Source of the DNA: Gamarada debralockiae
Taxonomy: Eukaryota > Ascomycota > Leotiomycetes > Helotiales > Hyphodiscaceae
Direction of reading: 5' to 3'
DNA length: 64,000 nt
Assembly (NCBI GenBank): GCA_002803225.1
Contig: NXFV01001910.1
Coordinates: forward strand, 1 to 64,000
This document shows, piece after piece, positions 21,580 through 32,481 of this stretch. A program made the translations under genes and the position numbers. The notes beneath the pieces were generated by a model, which worked only from the letters and a program-made list of their open reading frames with translations, ran no database searches and was not told the DNA's origin. Within the stretch, counting starts at the first letter, position 1; every line of letters starts with the position of its first letter.

Positions 21580-23471
21580 TCAGTTAATGGTCAGTGACCC
21601 GGACTTTCGACCCACTACCCCAGATACCCTCGTTTTAAGAGTATTCATCTTCCTCACGACCTTCCTCCGTAACCGCCTGAGACTCGAGCTATGGAAACAA
21701 CTAAGCCTTCCGCTATCCAGCTCAGAATCCTCATCACAAACACATCCGTCTTCTCCAATGCCGCAAGCTTCGCACATTCCTGATTCTCCATCGCAAGCGT
21801 GTGGACTCGGCAGGTTGGGCAGTGGTTTGGCTTTTACTGAGGAGGGTGAGTCGGAAGTGAAACTCAAGAACGGATCTTGAAGCCCATCTCGTCTTGCCTC
21901 CAGTGTCTCAGGTGGTGTCATGAGACCATGCCTTTGTTGGGCTAGAAGATATGTTTTGTATCGCATCGGGGTGGGAGTGACGATTGCGTATCCATAGGAC
22001 TCTTCCATATCAGGAAACTTTTCATGAGTTGGCTCTGGAGGAGCTTCCGGCGTCATGGGAGCAAAGTTCAAGTAGATAGGAGTGGTCTTGAATGGTGTCT
22101 TTAGCGGCTCGGGAGTTCTTTCCGATTTCTGCTCTGACACCAGGAACAGGTCTGATTTTGGGGAGACGGGAGCTGTTGTTACCAGCGCTGGTGATGTTGA
22201 TATCTTGGATTGTTGATAGTGTTCCAAGATGGGCTTGTCCCCGGCTATTCCTGGTTTATTTTCTGCTTCTGCATTAAACTCATCCCACATTGTGGATGGG
22301 TTTTCTGGTAGTCGCATGGCAAATGACAATTTGGTGGGCGTCTCAAACTCGAAAGATTTGGATGGGAGTTTGCAATCGGTATTAAACTTGAATGCAGAAA
22401 TATCGTGGGTTGATTTAGCACGTTTGTTATCGTCACGACTGACGGTCGAATCGTCTACCATCGGTGCTAAACTACGGAGACTTGTGGTGATTCCCACATC
22501 GAAGGCAGTTAGTGGAACTTGTTTCTCGGCCCCAAACTCGTATGCTGGGTTACTGGTGTCTTTGGCGTGTGCATGTGCGGGGGTCGTGTCCGGCGTTGGA
22601 GGGAATTGGAAGTTGAAAGTTTCTGTCTTGGTCTTCTCCCGTTGTGGGTTCGGTGTTTGGGGTGCTTTTGTTGGGGTTGGTAGTGGAGACTGCTCCTGCT
22701 TGATCTCAGAGGAAGCCTGTGCTTTTGAGTCTAACGGTGACGCGGGCGGTGATGGAAGAGAATAGCTGTGCGAAGGTACGTTCGAAGTGTTGACTGAATC
22801 GGGCTTCTCTGCTCTGGTTTGCTCCAAAGTTCGGGGCTGTGTATTGTTCATCGAGGGTGGAGGGGTGATATTTGCCACAGAGATCTTCGGAAGTGTAGCA
22901 GCCAACCTTGATAATGCAGCATCTATCCTGATCATGGTGGTGGATAGGTCGCTTTCTGTTTTCACCTCCGTAGGAAGGGAGCTGGTAATAGGGACCTAAC
23001 AATTCATGTCAGCGTTTGTGATAAATTGAGCGATGAATTTCATACCTTGTCGCAGGTGTCTTCTTCCTCAAGCTTCACCTTGATGTCGTCCACATTCTTC
23101 CTCAGCTTAGCTAGAGCCCGTTCCGACTGAATCATGGCAGCTCTTTCCTTCTCCCTTTCCACCTTCGACCCATGCTCAGCAATCTGAGCTCGCCATCGCA
23201 TGCAAACATTTTGAACTTGACTGTACTCTGGTTTGCGATGCCAACGGGGACACAGCGTTAACTCAGCCAATTCTTCGAGGTACTTGTAGGAACTCGAGAG
23301 CTCCTCGTGGGTATCCATTTTGTCGAGAATTCTCGATGCGCAAGAGAGGTCACTTCCGGAGAACATCCACTGTCTGCATCTTGTACCTTTCTGGGTGATT
23401 CCAACGCAAGTAAACGAGGAGCGATCTGGATATACTCTGAGGATAGAACGAAAGTCCCAATCGGCTGACAT
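21580..23471 (-). CDS. Family member A2: CCCH-module/Pro-Ser-Thr-rich protein of unknown function
   Basis: Exons 23471-23046 and 22995-21580 (49-bp intron, phase 0) give 613 residues. The N-terminal module has WDFR at 5-8 and C22, C32, C74, H78 at exactly the spacing seen in A1. A charged coiled-coil segment follows up to the intron. The second exon is Pro/Ser/Thr-rich with SYSLPSPPASPLDSKA, FEFETPTKLSFAMRL, EESYGYAIVTPTPMRYKTYL and GLMTPPETLE. The C-terminal Cys cluster is complete (CEACGIGEDGCVC), followed by a basic tail. It is intact, and convergent with the truncated 2EXR copy (94 bp gap), as A1 is with the full one. No function can be assigned; nuclear location is a guess from the basic tail. 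Confidence 0.75.
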
Positions 23472-24420
23472 ATTGGATCGTGAAGGGTGAAAGAATATAG
23501 AAGGGCAACGAGAATAACGTAGTCAGGGGAATAATTCAAATATTAGTTGTCAAGTAGAAATATACCTCGAACTTGTGAAGTGTAGCGGGACAATGACAGA
23601 TGGATCTCTCTAAATAGTCTTGCAGAATGGAATATATAGTCTATGGAACTGTTCTGGCGCATACGCTGTCCGTAGCCTCTTTGTGCCCCGGTGGGTTCAT
23701 GCCATAATGTCCTGCATTAGTAATATATTTTGTGTCAAAAAATAACTCGAAAGCGTGGGGCTTGGAAATATTTCCGTTCAGGCACAGCCTTGGGAAGCTT
23801 CAATACCACACTTCTGGCATAGCAGAGACTGGAGGAAACGTGAGGTGTGCAGCCCACACCCCGCAGCACAGCCATGGCCGCTCCCGACATGTAACGGAGG
23901 GGGTCACAGGCTGGTACACCGTCTCTCGACGCGGGGCACAACATTGCGACACAACTGGCTTCGGCCCCTGGTTTTGCAGGCACCGAGAGCACGGCGATTT
24001 GCTCATTCTGTGCACTGAGCCACGACGCGGAATCTTCCTGAAGAAAGCAGCAGACGGAAGTGATCCGGAGCACAAAGCTCACTCATACTGCGCAAGATCG
24101 CTGTTGGGATTTTCGTGTCCGTCAAATGATACATCCGATGTGATGACCAGATCTGCGACTCATCTGTGCGGGACGGCTCGGTATGGCGGTGCCGCAGACG
24201 CTGCGTAGCGCAAACACAAACAGACGTCTCAAGAAATTTGGAGCCTAATTGACCAAAGGGGCTTCGAATGACAGGCCAATAGGATACATGTATACAGAGT
24301 ACCACACCCCACAAATGTAGAAAGTACTGCTTAGAAGTATCGGAGTGCTTTTGAGGCATGCGGAATAACAGCGGAACATTTAGAGGTGAATTTGCTTGAA
24401 AATGCTATTTATGCAGAGAA
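23472..24420. other. Spacer between A2 and B2
   Basis: 949 bp, homologous to the copy 1 spacer without the transposon. The ORFs that cross it on both strands are not protein-like. It holds the third 16-bp element. Confidence 0.7.
24087..24102 (+). repeat. 16-bp element copy 3 (upstream of A2)
   Basis: ACTGCGCAAGATCGCT, one base different from the other three copies (second base), 616 bp upstream of the A2 start. Confidence 0.7.
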
Positions 24421-27140
24421 TTAATCTACCCCGTCAGGCTCCAGACGCGCCACAATCGAGTCAGCCATTCTGACTCCTTTTGTCTTTATTTCAGTCAACG
24501 TCTTCGCAGCTCTCTTTCTCAACTTTCGTCTTAGTCCCCGAGTCATTCTTTTGTTCTCCCACTCTATCTGTTCATAATTCTCACATCTACAGGACTCTTG
24601 ACCAAGTGGCTCACTTTGCCCACAGATCTCACAATCATTCGCCACCGGTTGGACAGACTGGACGAGCTGTTGACTTGGTACTGGTTTACGGAGTATCACT
24701 GCCGAAGGACGTCCTTGGGAGGTATTGGATGGTGAATTGTCCAAGTGCTCGGTATTATGTGATGCCTCGGGACTCGCTGGAGGCGTGAGCAATACGTCTG
24801 CTTGCTTCACTGAGAGTTGTGTCTCATAGTGTTGGGCAGCAAGTACGATTGTTGCTTTTCCGAACGACTCCTCAGCAGGAGCTGAAGCTGAATCTAGTTC
24901 GTTTGTGGGCTCTGATGTAGTGTTGACGTCTGCCTTAATGAGGGCTGGGACTTTATTGTCTTGCTTGTCGAGTGGGCCGCGGATCGGTTCAGAGCTTGGA
25001 GCGTCTTCCTTGGACGAGATAGACATGTTGGATGGTTCTGGAGTAGCTTCTGGTGTTAGGAGCCCATATTCCTTGCATGTCTGAGAGGCTTTGATTGGTG
25101 TTCTAGGTGATTGAGAAGCACATTCCAGTTCCACTTTTTGTATAAGAGACTCTTCAGCGATTGTCGTCGGAGCTGTTTCGGTTGATGGCTCGAGTTCTGA
25201 ATCCTCTTCCTCTACCTCGTTCAGTGAAAGCTCTGCTTCTGGCTCGTCAACCTCTTCACCCACAGCCCCATCGTTTGATTTCCCTCCAAATTTGGCAGTT
25301 ACCCCGTCCCTAATGGAAATCTTATCTGGCAATCGTGCAGCATACGACAATTTCGACCACGTGTCGAAGTCGAAAGACTTAGGAGGAGCCTTGTACTCGG
25401 AGCCAAACTCGAATCCAGAAAAGTTGCAGACTTGTCTCGTAGGACTGGGGGCTTTTGCCGATGATGAGCTTCTTGATCGTGGCCGCAAATTAGGAGATCG
25501 TGGAATGAATCCAAAGTTGAAAGACGGGAGTGGCTTTTGGTCTGATAGGTCTGACGGCGCTGGTGGATTGCCTATCTGTGGAATGGATGGATGGACAATA
25601 ATTGGAGGCATTTCCTGACTCGACGAGTCTGTTGGTAGCAGAGGAAGTGGGCCAGGCGTAGTCGGAGGATGGGAAGTTGTGATTGGGTCTTGGCTCGTGG
25701 TGTTTGTTGACGGTCTTGGAATTGGCTCTTCTGAAACGGATACAGGGTCAACAGGTGGCATCGTCTCTTGACTCTTTGTGCTTGTTGAGGATGGAGGCTC
25801 TTGTTTCGATGTGCCCGACGATTGTGGAGGATCGAGTAGCTTCGTAAGGGCCGGAACACCGCGGCGGCGTGTAAATGTGTTTCCAGGGCCAGATTCCCAG
25901 GAAGTCTTAGGCTCTGCTATTGCATCACCTCCGCTAAAAGAAGATCCTACGCTCACTGCGGAAGGTTTCGCCTCATCTGGCAGTGCAAAAACGAAGGGCC
26001 GTGTGCTGCTCTCTATAGTGCCAAATTCAGCAGCAAAATTAATTAACTTTGTGTGCTCAGGCGTGACATTAAGACTTGATGAAGACTTCGAGTTCCGTAC
26101 AACTCCGCCTCTCCATGGGATGCCGTTGAAACTGAATGCTTCAGGAGGTATCTGCTCTTCGGCATCGGCTTTGAATACAGATTTTCTGCCATCGGTCGTA
26201 GTACTGGAAGAGGCCTTGGAGCTCGTCTTAGTCGACATGACAAATTGAGGTTGGCCCATTTGACGCATGTTTTCTGTTGAACAGACCTCGGGCGATTCAG
26301 GCGTGCTAGTCCCCTGTTTGCGTGTCACAGGTTTCAATGGCGTGGTGGGTGGTGGTGGAGAGTCAGAGTCTTGCAATGGCGACTCCGAGGATGTCTGCTT
26401 CTCACTGCTGGCATTATATTTCTCCAGCGGAGTAGATCGTTCTTCGTTCACAGGCTTGCCACCATTGATGCTTGTGGTCTCTGATACCCGACGCAAACCC
26501 ATTTCGAAAATAGTAGGTGATTGGGGGATCGAGACTTTGTCGTCGGTGAAGGGGTCTTTTGCGCCTGGTTCGTGTGCGAGAGATACAGTTTTGGAGATAG
26601 TAACCTGGTCAGTCTTTTCAACCGCCCTCGTGTCCTTTCTCGAGTGAATCTGGTGCTTTACAGTCAGTCATGGTCCCGGATAGAGGATGATCATGTGGAG
26701 CATACCTCGATCTTGCTCTCCTTTACCTTATATACAGCTTTTGCAGCGTAAAACTGATCCACAATTGCTTTAGCTTCAGCAAGTTGACTAGAAAAGTCTA
26801 GCCTTGCCATAAGCTTCTCAGACTTCTTCTTTTCTCTCTCCCGATACTCCTCAAACATAATTTGCCAATTGTCGCACACTTCATCCACTTGATTGTACAA
26901 TGGTCTTGACTTGCAATTGTGCATGCACCGGCAGAGCATTGCCTCTGCTAAATCTTTGAATTCATCCAGTGAGACTGTTTCCTGCTTATCCATCCTGTTG
27001 AGAACTCGTCCTGCTAGCCTGCGATTCGGCTGGCTTGGATTGTTTTCGCATCTTCGGCATTTCGAGTAGGCATAACCTACACAGGTGTCTCTTTGGGGAT
27101 CGATGGTGAGGATTTTCCGGAAGTTCCAGTATGTCGACAT
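24421..27140 (-). CDS. Family member B2: CCCH-module/Pro-Ser-Thr-rich protein of unknown function
   Basis: Exons 27140-26706 and 26649-24421 (56-bp intron, phase 0) give 887 residues, the longest complete member. The N-terminal module has WNFR at 5-8, C20, C31, C70 and H74, with an extra C28 and C72 nearby. A helical charged segment (EYREREKKKSEKLMARL and on) leads to the intron. Exon 2 is Pro/Ser/Thr-rich with PPKSFDFDTWSKLSYAARLP, GLLTPEATPEPS and LLTPPASPE, and ends with the Cys cluster CEIC...CRC (ten residues between pairs) and the basic segment RGLRRKLRKRAAKT. The frame is intact. Compared with A1/A2 the blocks are in the same order but diverged, so A and B separated before the segment was duplicated. 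Confidence 0.75.
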
Positions 27141-28851
27141 GGTATTTAGCAAATAATAACAAGGGATTGCGGACAGCTTAAGGACCAAAAGGGAGAAGTT
27201 CAATTGGTATGACTGGTCAGATTCCAAGCTTTTGCAACAATGAAAGTGAGGATGCAGAAAGATCGCGAAAGGGATGGACTTATCATAGGAATTGCGATGG
27301 ATTAGACACGGGGATAGCACCCTTGACATCTGCAGCACCTCGTCGAAACCCAGTATGCCATGCAGCAATGGCCATTGTCAGGTTACGCGCATGGTATCAA
27401 AGGACGAGGAGCGTTTGACACAACCTTGGTGGCTCAATACCACCCTTCAACCGTGAGAGGGGGCTTGTAGCCCGCTTCACCGCCACCTGCGGCACAGCTT
27501 CAACGATCCAGACATGCAACGAGCCAAATTACATCTGCGTTGAACGCAGGGGCAGAATCTTGCAACACAGCCTGCCTGAGCCCTTGTTTTGCAGATTCCG
27601 AGACGATGGCTATTGGATTACTCTGCGCTTCGGCGCGGGGCTACCGAAGCTGCCTTTTCAGCCATACAAAATTGTGGAAACGCTTATTCATATTGCGCAA
27701 GATCGCTGGTTAAATGTCCCCTGTGTGTCAAAAGATGACCAGGGCGGTTCGGCATGGGGTCGTATGCTGCCATCCCGAAAAAGATAAGCTTGAAGAAAGC
27801 AGGAGGTTGGGAGCCTAGCAATCGAGCAACTTCGTACAGAGCGCCAATGGGATGTATGACTTGATACAAGGAGCTCGAGTATTCTTATGCAGGAACCGCC
27901 AAATGAGGCAGTAGAAGATAAGAAGGATACATCTCAATGAGCAGGGAGGTAAACTTGCACCTCAGCCAAACTCTCTTGTACTTCGTAGGCCCGGCGTATC
28001 GCAATAATTGGAATGAGATCCATCGAAACTTGTTGAGTGATTCTGAATTCCACAATGTCTTTTTGATAGCAAACAAAACTCTCCCAATTTCTCAGTCGCT
28101 CACTAGAGTTGAGTGCTTCGGGCCTGAGATGGGGGTTTGCCACTATGTAGGACTGACCGAAAGTCCAGCGGCTTTCATAGAACAGATTTTCTGGGGGTTT
28201 TAATTCGTAGATACCTCTTGTAAGGTTCGCTAGTAAGATGCGGGTTTTACGCTTTAGACTTCATGAGCTCGACCAGCTTCGTCTTGAAAATGGATTTTGT
28301 CTGAAATAAGAGTTGAGAGAGACTTGCCGAGGTGTCGCGCTAGTTAAAGTGCCTACAGCAGGGTTTTTGTGTTGCCTATGACAACACCTTACAAACGCGT
28401 CTGTCGATCCTCTTCTCCAAATACTTTAAACCACCTGACAATACTAACTTCTAGGGTTCCGGACAGCTGGATCTCATGAGGTGAATGAATTCTATAGTAA
28501 TTTTGCCGGATTTCTTGTTTCCTGACATCTGAATCCAGAGGCTTTGTCCCCCACAATACCATCAAATCAAGCCAGGCCCCAAGCTTCACGCAAGGAACTC
28601 CCGACTCGGAGCAAAGCATAGGTCCCAGCAACCTTGGGGATTCCAGTTCCATTTTCTCCTACAGAACACCGTCGGCATTCGAGTTCGCTATTAGTGCCAA
28701 TCTATACCTGGACTCAGAAAATAGAAGCCCGATTCCCTTCGGTTTTAGCGCGTCAGATAAACAACCGCGAGGTCATCAGAAAATAGTCAACGAGAGATCG
28801 CCTGCGAAGGCTCCGCTGAATCCTGTTGTTCCCAACGAACAACCCCCAAAT
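27141..28851. other. Spacer upstream of B2 and flank of the SNF2 gene
   Basis: The first 0.9 kb is duplicated spacer (unit 2 end at about 28017); the rest is unique. I see no gene. The last 150 bp are the 5' flank of the SNF2 gene. Confidence 0.6.
27692..27707 (+). repeat. 16-bp element copy 4 (upstream of B2)
   Basis: Identical ATTGCGCAAGATCGCT, 552 bp upstream of the B2 start. Confidence 0.7.
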
Positions 28852-31800
28852 ATGGCGGACTCCTCTTACCCGTCCAAGCCTCAAGCAACGTCCGTACCTC
28901 AATTCGGCCAGCCTACCCTTCCTCAATCACCCCTCCATCGACCCGCCCAGAAGGAGTCAAGTGTATTCATTCAGCCGAAGTCACGACCCGAGCATCACAG
29001 AGATGGCCCCGGTACGTTGATCTGCAATCGGTCTACTATAATACACTGACTTTGGTAGCACATCCACATCTGCAGGCTGTCCAGGATGCCACCCGAAAGG
29101 TCGTGAATCCTCTCCTTCCAAGAACGCCTGCAGAGTACCAATCTGAAAGCAAATACTCGTAAGCCACGATTTCTAGTCCTGCACAAATTCACAGCTAATT
29201 TAGTCTCAGTGCCCCTTCAGGGGATGCCGTTCCTCTTCGAGCCCCAGTACCTGCGAATCCTACATACACGACCACAAAGCCAGCTTCACAACCAACATTT
29301 GGATCTATGGGAGGTACATACGGAGGTTTTAAATCTGTGAATACCAATAGCAACTACAACTATGTCCCAAATGCTAACAACAACTACCTCGACCTTACCC
29401 TGAACAATTATCGAGATCCAGTTCCTGCTCCATATACATTCGTCGACCCCGCTAAGGCCCAAGAAGACCTGAAGGCTCTCCTCGAAGGTGTTATCGATGA
29501 TGAAGAAGATGATGTCCCAAGAACAAGATCTCGTAAGAAGAAGCAAGAGGAGAAGGCCACTGGCTTGCTGGACAAGTTGAAGGGCCTAAGCGTTGACCAG
29601 GAGAAGATGGCTGTCACATCAGATGATGAGGACGAAGAAGAGGATGATGGTACCGTCGAAGGTATCAAAGTCAAGTTACTTCCGCATCAAGTTGAGGGTC
29701 TGGAATGGATGAGAGGTCGTGAGCTAGGGACCGGAAAGAAAGGCAGAGTTCCTAAGGGTGGCATTCTTGCTGATGACATGGGACTTGGCAAGACATTACA
29801 ATCGATCTCACTCATTCTGACGAATCCAAAACCTGCAGTTGACGATGATGAATTCGACAAGCGCAAATTACCCACTGGTCTGGAGAAGACCACGCTCGTT
29901 GTCGCTCCTTTGGCTCTCATTCGACAGTGGGAATTGGAAATCAAGGAGAAGGTCGAAACCTCACACGCACTCAAAGTCATCGTTCATCACGGTCCTCAAC
30001 GTACAAAACGTTTCCAAGACTTGAAGAGATACGATATCGTAATCACAACATACCAAATTCTGGTCTCAGAGTTTGGCAGCTCTTCAAATGAGGAGAAGGG
30101 CATCAAGGTTGGATGTTTCGGACTTCATTGGTATCGAGTCATTCTTGATGAAGCTCATACTATCAAGAATCGCAATGCCAAGGCCACGCAAGCCTGCTAC
30201 GCTCTACGAAGCGAGTACAGATGGTGCTTGACTGGTACACCAATGCAGAATAACTTAGACGAGCTTCAGAGTCTCATCAAATTTTTGCGTATCAAACCCT
30301 ACGATGATTTGAGAGAATGGAAGGATCAGATCGACCGCCCAATGAAGAACGGAAGAGGAGATGTCGCTATCAAACGTCTTCGTCACTACCTCAAAATCTT
30401 CATGAAGCGTCGAACCAAGGACATTCTCAAGAAGGACGGTGCTCTCAACCCAGGTGGCAAGCCATCAGCTGCGGGAGAGGCCAACACAACCGGCTTCAAG
30501 GTCACTGAACGTAAGATCGAGAAGGTCTTTGCTGAATTCTCACCCGAGGAACGCCAATTCTACCAACGTCTTGAGCAACGTACCGATGCAAGCTTAGAAC
30601 AGATGATGAGCGGCGAGAAGGTCAGCTATGCGAGTGCTTTGGTCTTGCTTCTGCGTCTTCGACAAGCTTGCAATCATCCTAAGCTTGTGGCTGGTAAGCT
30701 TGCTAAAGACAGCGAAGCACTTTCTGCAGAGACGACCAGCACAAAGGCCAAATCATCGTCAACTGAGGTTGATGAAATGGCTGATATGTTTGGAAACCTG
30801 GGTGTTGGATCGAAGAAGTGCGAAGTATGCCAGCTTGAGCTTGGAAAGGAAGCAATTGCCGAAGGTGCTATCCGATGCTTGGACTGCGAAGCTGATTTGG
30901 AGGCTGTCTCGAAGAAGCACAAATCACGAAAGGAGAAGAAGAAGAAGAAGCAGCACCGTCGCGAGGACAAGTCTGCATCTCAGGTTGTTTCACGTAAGCC
31001 ACGAAACCGAGCTATCATTGAGGATAGCGACGATGAGGACGATGAGGGCCAGTGGGTCGTTCCCAAAAAAGACCGAGGTGCTCTGACTCTTGGCAAAGCC
31101 GGCGGATCTGATGATGAGAATGCTGAAGGTGGCGGCGAGTGGGTCGTGGATTCCGATGACGAGACATTTCCCGATCTTCACAATATATCAAAGGCAAAGG
31201 GTGTCAAGAAAGAAGACTTAGATTCGTCGGACAACGAGCATGACTCAGAGGAGGACTCGGAATCCGGATCAGAAGTCGAGGATGAATTCCAGTCATCGGA
31301 CGACGAGGAGGCCCAGCTCGCTACAATCATCACATCGACTAAGATCAACCACCTACTCAAGATCCTCAGCAAAGAGGCTGCACAACACAAGTTCATCGTT
31401 TTCTCGCAATTCACCTCAATGTTGGATCTCATCGAGCCGTTCCTGCGTCAGAAGGGATATAAGTTCACTCGCTATGATGGCAGCATGAAGAACGATCTCC
31501 GAGAAGCCAGTCTCAGTAAGCTGCGCAACGACAAGAATTGCCGAATCCTACTCTGCAGTCTCAAGTGCGGATCTCTAGGTCTCAACCTCACAGCCGCCAC
31601 TCGTGTAGTCATTCTTGAACCGTTCTGGAATCCCGTAAGCCCCCTATCCCTCCCTTTACCAACCAACCCATGAAAATCACAAACTAACAATATCCAGTTC
31701 GTCGAAGAACAAGCCATCGACAGAGTCCACCGCCTTACCCAAAAAATCGACGTAATAGTCTACAAAATAACCATCAAAGACTCCGTCGAGGAGCGAATCC

Positions 31801-32126
31801 TAGACCTCCAAGAAAAGAAGCGCGAGCTCGCGAGCCAAACCATTGAGGGTGGGAAGGGTGGAGCTGGCAAGCTGGGCATGAAGGAGATCTTGCAGCTTTT
31901 CAGAAGAGATGCTGAGCATGCGCCTCCGAGACCTGATACTGCGAAGTATGATCTTGGTGCTAAGCCTAGGATTTTGAAGGAAAGTAGTGTGGGAAGTGGT
32001 AGTGAGGCGAGTAGTAGGGAGGCGAGTGTGGTTATGACTAGTGAGAGAAGAGTTACGCCGCCGGTCGAAGCTAGACCGAAGCCTGTAGTGGCGAAGGAAG
32101 ATGCGCTTTATGGTAGACGGTGGTAA
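28852..32126 (+). CDS. SNF2-family DNA-dependent ATPase, Rad5/Rad16/Uls1-like branch
   Basis: Nuclear DNA translocase for chromatin remodelling or repair. Four exons: 28852-29011, 29059-29158, 29210-31634 and 31698-32126 give 1037 residues. The exon 3 acceptor could also be 6 nt earlier, adding two residues in frame. A disordered N-terminus precedes the SNF2 ATPase: LLPHQVEGLEWM, Walker A DDMGLGKT, DEAH (VILDEAHTIKN) and LTGTPMQNN. After CNHPKL comes a long acidic/basic insertion with only two CxxC pairs (CEVC, CLDC), where related proteins carry a RING finger. The helicase C lobe has FIVFSQFTSMLDLIEPFL, LKCGSLGLNLTAATRVV and, across the last intron, WNPFVEEQAIDRVHRLTQ. The ATPase motifs are intact. 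The precise orthologue (Uls1, Rad16 or another) is uncertain. Confidence 0.9.
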
Positions 32127-32481
32127 TTAGATGATTAGATCCCGGTTGGGTCGTTGGAGTAGAAAGGGAGTTTGCTTTGTCGGATTATAAGGAGGTGTTC
32201 ATGATGCACATATTATTATAATGAGGATTGGAGAGGATGATACCCGGAATGGAATGGGTTGTTAATACTTTCGGTATAGAAGACTATAAATCACTGGAAA
32301 GACCTCTCTCGGCTGCCCTACAATAATTGCTCATGGCTCGGGTGTTGAACTCATATGTACTATGTGGGGTATCTTGAAACCTCGCTATGCTTGCTATTCC
32401 AACACCATCTTTAAGATCCTAGCCAGATCTCGACCCTTTGCCATATCTTACATTTCATGCCTTGCTTGAAACAATTAATGA
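32127..32481. other. Convergent intergenic region
   Basis: 355 bp between the ends of the SNF2 and Rsm1-like genes, AT-rich 3' UTR-like DNA. No feature seen. Confidence 0.6.

Larger units (their letters stand above)
21016..28017. repeat. Tandem segmental duplication, unit 2 (about 7.0 kb)
   Basis: Contains the truncated 2EXR piece, A2, B2 and spacers in the same order and orientation as unit 1. The right edge is placed at about 28017, where GCAATAATTGGAATGAG (matching the unit 1 end at about 20999-21015) gives way to unrelated sequence. Confidence 0.75.

Noticed and set aside
23732..24359. Overlapping frames in the A2-B2 spacer (up to 158 codons)
   Set aside because: They lie in spacer sequence that is homologous to copy 1 spacer, where the frames are not conserved.
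16939..27140. Equal lengths of B1 (888 residues) and B2 (887 residues) taken as evidence of intact orthology
   Set aside because: The B1 figure counts from an internal Met in exon 2, while the B2 figure is the whole two-exon protein; the match is accidental.
11455..28017. The tandem array considered as a secondary-metabolite or NLR-type cluster
   Set aside because: No synthase, oxidase, NACHT or NB-ARC motif is present in any of the genes.
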